Positions 1 through 5,093 of a stretch of 16,716 nucleotides of DNA are shown in pieces. Position numbers and translations under genes: made by a program. The DNA is from RGIG4608 sp045637205 (GTDB taxonomy: Bacteria > Bacillota > Clostridia > Oscillospirales > CAG-272): assembly GCA_045637205.1 (NCBI GenBank), contig JAZTYY010000088.1:1-16716 (forward strand), in the 5' to 3' direction. Numbering within the stretch: position 1 is the first letter of the stretch; the number at the start of each line of letters is the position of its first letter. The notes beneath the pieces were generated by a model, which worked only from the letters and a program-made list of their open reading frames with translations, ran no database searches and was not told the DNA's origin.

Positions 1-5
1 GAATA

Positions 6-52
6 AATGCGGTATCCCGCATTCATGTTCCTACACCAAGGCTTTTGCCTTG
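6..52. other. Two small hairpins in the 3' trailer region of tRNA-Val
   Basis: Two perfect short inverted repeats lie downstream of tRNA-Val. One has arms CAAGGC (37-42) and GCCTTG (47-52) with a 4-nt loop. The other has arms AATGCGG (6-12) and CCGCATT (17-23) with a 4-nt loop. Neither is followed by a clear U tract on either strand, so neither is a textbook intrinsic terminator. A run of six T follows the tRNA CCA end on the minus strand. They may help 3' end formation or processing of the tRNA transcript, or may belong to an element beyond the window edge. Confidence 0.4.
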
Positions 53-63
53 ATTATAAAAAA

Positions 64-139
64 TGGTGGAAACAATAGGGCTCGAACCTATGACCCTCTG
101 CTTGTAAGGCAGATGCTCTCCCAACTGAGCTATGCTTCC
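64..139 (-). tRNA. tRNA-Val (anticodon UAC)
   Basis: The minus strand folds into a complete cloverleaf of 76 nt including an encoded CCA. The acceptor stem GGAAGCA pairs with TGTTTCC (one G-T wobble), the D stem is GCTC/GAGC, the anticodon stem TCTGC/GCAGA encloses the loop CTTACAA with anticodon TAC, the variable loop is 5 nt, and the T stem ATAGG/CCTAT encloses TTCGAGC. A UAC anticodon reads valine GUN codons. The gene has its own consensus promoter just upstream and lies downstream of hslO on the same strand. Confidence 0.97.
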
Positions 140-142
140 ATA

Positions 143-167
143 CCTTGCCGTTCTTTCAACGGCAAGG
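143..167 (-). promoter_or_regulatory. Perfect inverted repeat at the start site and leader of tRNA-Val
   Basis: Two perfect 10-nt arms, CCTTGCCGTT and AACGGCAAGG when read on the minus strand, flank a 5-nt loop GAAAG. The repeat lies between the -10 box (171-176) and the tRNA 5' end (139). The expected start, 7-8 nt after the -10 box, falls near 163-164, so the repeat straddles +1. The RNA would keep at least a 6-bp GCCGTT/AACGGC hairpin in a leader of about 24 nt that RNase P must remove. It could be a pre-tRNA leader hairpin or a DNA operator; the sequence does not decide. Confidence 0.7.
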
Positions 168-170
168 GTT

Positions 171-199
171 ATTATATCACAGTCTATTTTAATTGTCAA
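171..199 (-). promoter_or_regulatory. Perfect-consensus promoter for tRNA-Val
   Basis: On the minus strand this reads -35 TTGACA (194-199), a 17-bp spacer, and -10 TATAAT (171-176), preceded by TGA (extended -10). Both hexamers match the housekeeping sigma consensus completely, as expected for a strongly transcribed stable RNA. It begins 32 bases downstream of the hslO stop codon, and there is no convincing terminator between them. Confidence 0.92.
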
Positions 200-230
200 T
201 AGTTTTTTTGAAAAAATATTGAATTTTTTA

Positions 231-1124
231 TTATTCTTCAAACATTTTTTCAATATCTTCACGTGTGAAGATGTGTTTTTTATTACAAAAACGGCAATTT
301 ACCTCCAAATGCTCTTCCTTGCCTTCAGCAACTTGTTCCAAGAGCATCTTGTTAAGCTCGGGCTTTCCAAGTGAGATGAGCGCGCGCTCCATTCTATCTC
401 TTGAGCAATTGCAAAGATAATCCACATCAAGCTCATCAAAAAGGTCATATTCTATTCCTTCAAGCGCATATGCTGCAATTTCAACGTTTGACATGCCCGA
501 TTCAAAGAGGGAAGAAACGTTTGAAAGCTTGGGAACATTCTTTTCAATTGCTGCAACTGTCTTATCGTCAGCAAAGGGAAGGAGCTGAATCAACACTCCA
601 CCTGCCGCACGGCAAGTGCAATCAGTTTCAACAAGCACACCAAGTGCGCAAACTGTTGGAATCTGTTCACTTTCAGCGTAATACTGTGCAATATCTTCAG
701 CAATTTCTCCACTTACGATTCTAATTGAGCCTGAGAAGGGAATTTCAGCACCTGTATCTCTTATAACGTTGAGCAAGCCATCGCCAACGGCTCCACCGAC
801 GTCGAGCTTGCCGTTTGGCTTTAATGGGAGATCAACGTCGGGATTTTGGATATATCCACGCACGTTGCCGTAGTAGTCACCAACTGCCAAAACGCGTCCT
901 GCAGGGCCGTCACCACCGAAGCAAACTGTAATTGTATTTTCAACCTCACCAAGCATACAGCCCATAATTGACGTTGCTGTAAGAAGTCTGCCAAGTGTTG
1001 CACTTGCGGTGGGTGTTGTGTTGTGGTATTCGATTGCTTTATTAACGATGTCGGTTGAATTGATTATATGAATTCTTGCGCTACCGTCACTTGTCATAGC
1101 GCGCAAAATTTTAGATTGTGCCAT
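231..1124 (-). CDS. hslO: Hsp33 redox-regulated molecular chaperone
   Basis: This 297-residue protein is Hsp33, a cytoplasmic holdase chaperone activated by oxidation that protects unfolding proteins under oxidative stress. The C-terminal redox switch is intact: Cys238-x-Cys240 and Cys277-x-x-Cys280 form the CxC/CxxC set that binds zinc when reduced and forms disulfides when oxidised. The N-terminal part carries family signatures such as TASATLGRLLTA near residue 40 and a glycine-rich segment GNVRGYIQNP near residue 86. Length is normal for the family. AAGGAAG sits just upstream of the ATG. The gene starts 21 bases after the nagB stop on the same strand, so the two are probably co-transcribed. 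No strong terminator follows before the tRNA promoter. Confidence 0.96.
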   Translation of the reverse strand: MAQSKILRAMTSDGSARIHIINSTDIVNKAIEYHNTTPTASATLGRLLTATSIMGCMLGEVENTITVCFGGDGPAGRVLAVGDYYGNVRGYIQNPDVDLPLKPNGKLDVGGAVGDGLLNVIRDTGAEIPFSGSIRIVSGEIAEDIAQYYAESEQIPTVCALGVLVETDCTCRAAGGVLIQLLPFADDKTVAAIEKNVPKLSNVSSLFESGMSNVEIAAYALEGIEYDLFDELDVDYLCNCSRDRMERALISLGKPELNKMLLEQVAEGKEEHLEVNCRFCNKKHIFTREDIEKMFEE

Positions 1125-1145
1125 TTTTTACTTCCTTTTGGTTTA

Positions 1146-1868
1146 TTAGATATTTTTTCCTGCCAATTCGTCACAAATTAGAGTGCAATCGGGGTGGTTA
1201 CGAAGAATTGATGCTGGAATTTCCTCACGAATTTCCCCGTTAACGAGCTCACCGATGGCATAAGCCTTTCCTGCTCCGTTTGCAAGAATGATAATTTTCT
1301 TTGCATTCATAATGTTTGCAAGTCCCATTGTAAACGCCTGACGGGGCACCTCATCAATTGAATTGAAAAGACGGGAATTATCCTTTATGGTGCTTTCAGC
1401 AAGGTCAACAATATGAGTTACGGAATCAAATGGTGTACCGGGCTCATTAAACGCGATATGTCCGTTTGAGCCGATGCCGAGAACCTGAACGTCTTGAACA
1501 AGCTCATCAAGAAGAGCGTTATAACGATTGCATTCAGCGTCCTTATCCTCAGCCTTGCCATTTTCGATATGTGTATTTTCAAGCTTAATGTCAATATTTT
1601 TGAAAAGATTTTCTCTCATAAAGTAGATATAGCTTTGGTCACTGTTTATGTCGAGTCCAACGTATTCGTCAAGGTTGACTGCGCGACACTCTGCATAAGA
1701 GGTACCGTTCACCTTATGATCTTCAGCCATTTTTGCATAGAGCCCCAAGGGAGTTGAGCCTGTTGCAAGACCCAAAACTGCGCGTGGGTTATTTTTTACA
1801 ACTTCAAGAACGATTTTGAGCGCTTCTTCACTCATTGCTTCGTAATCTTTAACCTTAATTATTTTCAT
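1146..1868 (-). CDS. nagB: Glucosamine-6-phosphate deaminase
   Basis: NagB converts glucosamine-6-phosphate to fructose-6-phosphate and ammonia, feeding amino sugars into glycolysis. The 240-residue protein has the phosphate-binding motif LGLATGSTPLGLY (32-44), the NLDEYVGL motif with the likely proton-abstracting Asp67, and the active-site loop GIGSNGHIAFNEPG (131-144) with His137 and Glu142. Position 135 is Asn where E. coli NagB has Asp141; from memory this is common in Gram-positive enzymes, so it is not by itself a sign of inactivity. It is slightly shorter than the E. coli enzyme, mainly at the C-terminus. GGGAGGT precedes the ATG. It is first in an apparent nagB-hslO unit with a promoter at 1920-1948. 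No nagA lies beside it. Confidence 0.97.
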   Translation of the reverse strand: MKIIKVKDYEAMSEEALKIVLEVVKNNPRAVLGLATGSTPLGLYAKMAEDHKVNGTSYAECRAVNLDEYVGLDINSDQSYIYFMRENLFKNIDIKLENTHIENGKAEDKDAECNRYNALLDELVQDVQVLGIGSNGHIAFNEPGTPFDSVTHIVDLAESTIKDNSRLFNSIDEVPRQAFTMGLANIMNAKKIIILANGAGKAYAIGELVNGEIREEIPASILRNHPDCTLICDELAGKNI

Positions 1869-1919
1869 AAGTACCTCCCAAATTAATATAAAAAAGTATA
1901 TTCGAGTTTACTATTAATT

Positions 1920-1948
1920 ATTATAGCAAACTTTTTTCATAATTGCAA
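1920..1948 (-). promoter_or_regulatory. Promoter for nagB-hslO
   Basis: Minus strand: -35 TTGCAA (1943-1948), 17-bp spacer, extended -10 TGC-TATAAT (TATAAT at 1920-1925). The -10 is perfect and the -35 matches 4 of 6. It gives a leader of about 45 nt ahead of the nagB ribosome binding site. Confidence 0.8.
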
Positions 1949-1971
1949 CCAATTTTTGTTAGAATTTTTAT

Positions 1972-1986
1972 GCAACTTTCAGTTGC
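1972..1986. promoter_or_regulatory. Palindrome between two divergent promoters (possible operator)
   Basis: GCAACT-TTC-AGTTGC is a perfect 6+3+6 inverted repeat lying between the nagB promoter and the promoter of the hydrolase gene at 2090. A related GGTTGCAA (minus-strand reading of 1943-1950) overlaps the nagB -35 box. It could bind a regulator of either gene, but the repeat is short and may be chance in AT-rich DNA. Confidence 0.3.
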
Positions 1987-2029
1987 GAGCAATTTTTTCA
2001 TTTTTCTTCGTTTTTTGATTAAAAAGTCC

Positions 2030-2058
2030 TTGATTTTGAGCAAAACTCTTGATATAAT
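2030..2058 (+). promoter_or_regulatory. Promoter for the ComEC-like hydrolase gene
   Basis: -35 TTGATT (2030-2035), 17-bp spacer, TGA extension, -10 TATAAT (2053-2058). The start of the following gene is 31 bases beyond the -10 box, with GGAGG at 2080-2084. Confidence 0.82.
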
Positions 2059-2089
2059 TTAGGTATAAAATGATTAATCGGAGGTTATT

Positions 2090-3061
2090 ATGGCAGTATC
2101 TAAAGCAAAGAAGAAAAAAGTGCAGAAAAAAGTGGCAAAGGCTATATTTGGCAAGTCTTTAGCATTGGTTATGCTAATTCTTGTATTTTTGGGACTTTTG
2201 TTTACTGGCTTGTATCAGTATAATGATGGCTTCAAAAATTTTGTAGATGACCTTGGAATCTTTTCAACCACGGCGCCCACTGTACCACCGATTGATCCAA
2301 ACGGAGATGAAATGGCAGTTCATTTCATTGACGTGGGACAGGGAGATTCAACACTTTTCCAAACTCCACAGGGAAGCGTGCTTGTTGACTGTGGTGAAAA
2401 GGAGTACGGTGACGACGTTGTTGCATATCTTACGGCACAGGGTGTTACCGAGCTTGAATATTTTATCATTACCCATCCCGACTCCGACCATATGGGATGT
2501 GCTGCGTATGTGCTTGAGCACGTTGAGGTTAAGAATTTTGTGATGAACGGTCAAGAAAAGACAACACAATTTTTTGAAAAGGCACTTGATGTGATGGAAC
2601 AAAAGGGAATTGAGGGCACAATAGTTGTTCCCGGTGACGTTATTACGGTTGGCGCGCTCCAGCTTAAGATTTACGGCCCCGAAGCCGAACTTGTTGAGTC
2701 TGAAAAATGGAACGACGCAAGCTTGATTATTCACGCGACCTACGGTGAGTGCTCCTTCTTGCTTACGGGGGATGCCGAGGAGGATGGAGAAGAAAGCCTT
2801 TTAGAGCATTATACAACCGAGCTTAAGTGTGACGTATTTTCAGCAGGTCATCACGGCTCAAAAACATCAAACTCACCCGAGTTGCTTTCTTTTGCAAGAC
2901 CCACATACGTTGTAATTTCTTGTGGTGAGGGTAATTCCTACGGACATCCGCACCAAGAGGCGCTTGACGTCTTTGAGAATGTCGGTGCTACTATTTACCG
3001 TACCGATGAGCTTGGCTCAATAGTATTTATAACAAACGGCAAGGATTTATCAAAAAAATAA
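2090..3061 (+). CDS. Membrane-anchored ComEC-like metallo-beta-lactamase-fold hydrolase
   Basis: This 323-residue protein resembles the C-terminal hydrolase domain of ComEC, the DNA-uptake channel protein, as a stand-alone protein. A lysine-rich N-terminus (residues 4-22) precedes one membrane segment (about 23-42), a threonine/proline linker (60-70), and the catalytic domain from about 75. By the positive-inside rule the domain faces outward. Visible metal-site motifs are HFIDVGQGDS (78-87), the HPDSDH box (129-134), NDASLI (208-213), TGDAE (226-230), AGHHGS (252-257) and GHPH (285-288), all typical of the family. It lacks the ComEC competence membrane domain, so on its own it is not a DNA channel. 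Extracellular nuclease or phosphodiesterase activity is likely by family, but the substrate is unknown. It is monocistronic, with its own promoter and terminator. Confidence 0.88.
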   Translation: MAVSKAKKKKVQKKVAKAIFGKSLALVMLILVFLGLLFTGLYQYNDGFKNFVDDLGIFSTTAPTVPPIDPNGDEMAVHFIDVGQGDSTLFQTPQGSVLVDCGEKEYGDDVVAYLTAQGVTELEYFIITHPDSDHMGCAAYVLEHVEVKNFVMNGQEKTTQFFEKALDVMEQKGIEGTIVVPGDVITVGALQLKIYGPEAELVESEKWNDASLIIHATYGECSFLLTGDAEEDGEESLLEHYTTELKCDVFSAGHHGSKTSNSPELLSFARPTYVVISCGEGNSYGHPHQEALDVFENVGATIYRTDELGSIVFITNGKDLSKK

Positions 3062-3070
3062 TAAAAAATG

Positions 3071-3097
3071 GCCCACAGTTTATTTTGTGGGCTTTTA
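3071..3097 (+). terminator. Intrinsic terminator after the ComEC-like hydrolase gene
   Basis: Stem GCCCACA (3071-3077) pairs with TGTGGGC (3086-3092) around an 8-nt loop and is followed by TTTTATTAT. It begins 9 bases after the stop codon and separates this gene from the next promoter at 3112. Confidence 0.88.
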
Positions 3098-3111
3098 TTA
3101 TAATAATAAGG

Positions 3112-3140
3112 TTGACTTTTGTGAAAAAATGATATATAAT
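3112..3140 (+). promoter_or_regulatory. Promoter for the LRR lipoprotein gene
   Basis: -35 TTGACT (3112-3117), 17-bp spacer, -10 TATAAT (3135-3140). The hexamers match consensus at 11 of 12 positions. The leader is about 57 nt to the ATG at 3205, with AAAGGAG at about 3190-3196. Confidence 0.88.
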
Positions 3141-3204
3141 TACCTTATAAATGGTATTTTGCAAGTTTTTTAGATGCTTGTGACTGATTAAAGGAGATTT
3201 AATT

Positions 3205-4347
3205 ATGAAAAAACGTATATTGTTTTTGCTTGTGGCAGTGGTTGCTTTATTAGTGACACTTACATCATGTGAAAATTTGCTTGAGGATGTTTGGCCAAGC
3301 TTTGATCCCCCCGGATTTAATGAGGAGAAGGAAGAAACAGTTTTCCCCTCAGTTGGTCTTAGCTATGAGTTTGTAACTGATGAGGTTACAGGTGAACAAT
3401 ATTATATGGTGGTTGGAAGAGGTAGCTGCACGGATGAGCACATCATTCTTCCTGAAAGATATAAAACATTTCCAATTACACATATTGCTGACGGTGCATT
3501 TATGAATGACACCGCTTTGACAGGTATTACTCTTACTAATAATATTAAGTGGATTGGTTCACTTGCTTTTGCAGGAACATCAATTACAAAGCTTGATATA
3601 CCTGACAGTGTTGAAATGGTTATGTCCGATATTATTGCAAAGGCTCCCGTTAAAGAAATCACAGTAGGTAAAAATTGTGTTTTGGCAACGATGGCACTTG
3701 CGCGCAGCACAGCTCTTGAAACAATAGTTGTTCACGAGGAAAATGAAAACTACGTTGTTGTTGACGGTGTTTTGTACGGCTTCCAAGAATATGAGGACGG
3801 CAGTGTTGAGGCAATTCTTCTTCAGTATCCCACAGGAAGTGCAGCAAAGAGCTTTGCTATTCCTGAGGAGGTGAATATTGTTGACTGGTTTGCATTCTCC
3901 TACGCTAACAATCTTGAAGAGATTACAATTCCAGGTGATACAGTATTGAATATGCCATTTTTCTGGTGTGATAATCTCAAGGTGATTTATTATCAGGTTG
4001 ATTTTGATGGACTTATTACCTTAGAAAACGTAAACAATACAGCCACACTTCCCAACGCGCTTAATTCCTTGACTGATTGGTACATTAAGGAAATGGATAA
4101 AGAGGGCATCAAGCACGATATGGTTTTAGATGACTTTAACATTTGCTTTAATGATGTAGTTATGACAAATGATGAATTTTTGGCTGCATTTGAGGCATTT
4201 AGAGACGAGCTTATGGGTGGTGAAACAAACGAGCCCGAGGTGAATGAGCCCGAGGTGAATGAGCCCGAAGTAAACGAGCCCGAAGTAAACGAGCCCGAGG
4301 AGGACGAATCCGAAGGTGCTGGCACTGAAAATAACGGTGAAGAATAA
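3205..4347 (+). CDS. Lipoprotein with BspA-type leucine-rich repeats and an EPEVN tandem tail
   Basis: This is a 380-residue predicted lipoprotein. The signal peptide (residues 1-21) ends in the lipobox LTSC, with Cys22 as the acylated residue. After a short acidic linker the region from about 78 to 265 has the BspA/LRR_5 pattern: repeated units such as ITHIADGAFMND, IKWIGSLAFAGTSITKLDIP and LEEITIPGD, with the typical 'I-G-x-x-A-F...L...I-x-I-P' spacing. About 80 further residues lack obvious repeats. The tail (343-362) is four copies of EPEVN followed by an acidic end. BspA-type repeats are common on surface proteins of gut and oral anaerobes and are often linked to adhesion, but no ligand or function can be assigned here. 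It is probably anchored to the outer face of the membrane, with the acidic Pro/Glu tail as a spacer. It is monocistronic. Confidence 0.86.
   Translation: MKKRILFLLVAVVALLVTLTSCENLLEDVWPSFDPPGFNEEKEETVFPSVGLSYEFVTDEVTGEQYYMVVGRGSCTDEHIILPERYKTFPITHIADGAFMNDTALTGITLTNNIKWIGSLAFAGTSITKLDIPDSVEMVMSDIIAKAPVKEITVGKNCVLATMALARSTALETIVVHEENENYVVVDGVLYGFQEYEDGSVEAILLQYPTGSAAKSFAIPEEVNIVDWFAFSYANNLEEITIPGDTVLNMPFFWCDNLKVIYYQVDFDGLITLENVNNTATLPNALNSLTDWYIKEMDKEGIKHDMVLDDFNICFNDVVMTNDEFLAAFEAFRDELMGGETNEPEVNEPEVNEPEVNEPEVNEPEEDESEGAGTENNGEE
4231..4302 (+). repeat. 15-bp tandem repeat encoding EPEVN
   Basis: Four complete in-frame 15-bp units start at 4231, 4246, 4261 and 4276, with a partial fifth unit from 4291. 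Units 1 and 2 are identical (GAGCCCGAGGTGAAT), and units 3 and 4 are identical to each other but differ from the first pair (GAGCCCGAAGTAAAC). This pairing points to stepwise duplication. The unit is a multiple of three, so copy-number changes would keep the frame. Confidence 0.93.
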
Positions 4348-4358
4348 AATATAAAATA

Positions 4359-4399
4359 AACCCCGACAGACCTTCAAAAATCTGTCGGGGTTGTTTTTT
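4359..4399. terminator. Strong bidirectional terminator between the lipoprotein gene and maf
   Basis: A perfect 12-bp stem, AACCCCGACAGA (4359-4370) with TCTGTCGGGGTT (4381-4392), has a 10-nt loop. On the plus strand it is followed by GTTTTTT; on the minus strand it is followed by TTTATTTTATATTTT. The two genes converge here, so one hairpin probably ends both transcripts. Confidence 0.93.
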
Positions 4400-4988
4400 A
4401 TGCAAGCTTTATATTGAATTCCTTTTTGAGTGTGTCAGAAAGCTTTTTAACGGGTAAGCCGACCACGTTGAAATAGTCACCTTCAATGCCGTTTATCCAA
4501 AGGGAAGCATAGCCTTGAATTGCATAAGCGCCTGCCTTGTCGTATGCCTCGTCGGTGTCGAGATATTTTTCAACGTCATATGTATCAACTATGTCAAAGA
4601 AAACGGTTGTGCATTCGTGTGTGACAACATTTTTTTCTTTTGTGATGAGAGCTATGCCACTTATTACAAAGTGTGGCTTTCCTGAAAAAGCAAGAATCAT
4701 GCGTTTTGCATCGGTGCGATTCTTGGGCTTGCCCATAATTTCACCATCGGCAGACACAACAACTGTGTCGCAAGAAAGGATAATGTGATTATCATCAAAC
4801 TTGCCTTCACTTTCAAGGAGCTTGCGCACGGCATCACCCTTGCGAAAGGCTATTTCTTCAACATATCTTCTACCGTCAGTTTCACTTGTGTGCTCGTCTG
4901 TTTCACAGGTGATTATTTGAAATTTAACACCGAGGTTTTCAAGAATTTCTTTTCTTCTCGGTGACTTTGATGCTAAAATTAAATTCAT
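4398..4988 (-). CDS. maf: Maf family nucleoside triphosphate pyrophosphatase
   Basis: Maf proteins are house-cleaning pyrophosphatases that hydrolyse non-canonical or pyrimidine nucleotides (dTTP, UTP, modified bases) to monophosphates. They were first described as septum-formation inhibitors. The 196-residue protein has the N-terminal LASKSPRRKEIL motif (residues 5-16), the SCDTVV segment (72-77) with the likely catalytic Asp74, and GKPKN (86-90). Length is normal. The exact substrate cannot be read from the sequence, although the YhdE-like dTTP/UTP class is most likely. AAAGGAAC precedes the ATG. The upstream ftsH terminator suggests that maf is transcribed separately, from a candidate promoter at 5030-5058. 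Confidence 0.94.
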   Translation of the reverse strand: MNLILASKSPRRKEILENLGVKFQIITCETDEHTSETDGRRYVEEIAFRKGDAVRKLLESEGKFDDNHIILSCDTVVVSADGEIMGKPKNRTDAKRMILAFSGKPHFVISGIALITKEKNVVTHECTTVFFDIVDTYDVEKYLDTDEAYDKAGAYAIQGYASLWINGIEGDYFNVVGLPVKKLSDTLKKEFNIKLA

Positions 4989-5029
4989 AGTTTTTGTTCC
5001 TTTATTATTGAAATTTACCTATCAAGACT

Positions 5030-5058
5030 ATTTTATCACATAATTATAAAAAAGTAAA
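5030..5058 (-). promoter_or_regulatory. Candidate promoter for maf, overlapping the ftsH terminator
   Basis: Minus strand: -35 TTTACT (5053-5058), 17-bp spacer, TGA extension, -10 TAAAAT (5030-5035). The -35 lies within the T-rich tail of the ftsH terminator. The match is fair rather than strong, but position and spacing agree with the other promoters in the window. Confidence 0.55.
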
Positions 5059-5089
5059 TAGGACGGCTTGATTTTTCAAACCGTCCTAT
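5047..5089 (-). terminator. Intrinsic terminator after ftsH
   Basis: On the plus strand, ATAGGACGG (5058-5066) pairs with CCGTCCTAT (5081-5089), and TTGA (5068-5071) pairs with TCAA (5076-5079) after one C/A mismatch, with a TTTT loop. Read on the minus strand, the hairpin is followed by TTTACTTTTTT. It begins 5 bases after the ftsH stop codon and closes the gdpP-to-ftsH gene run. Confidence 0.9.
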
Positions 5090-5093
5090 GATT

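Noticed and set aside
1146..1868. nagB as inactive because Asn135 replaces the E. coli active-site Asp141
   Set aside because: Other key residues (Asp67, His137, Glu142) are present, and as I recall Gram-positive NagB proteins commonly have Asn here. Inactivity is not supported.
1860..1960. Catabolite-repression (cre) site at nagB
   Set aside because: No stretch matches the cre consensus closely; the AT-rich partial matches are not convincing.
231..4400. A genomic island or defence module in the left part of the window
   Set aside because: The genes are housekeeping or common envelope proteins, with no integrase, transposase, att-like repeat at the tRNA, or clear base-composition break.
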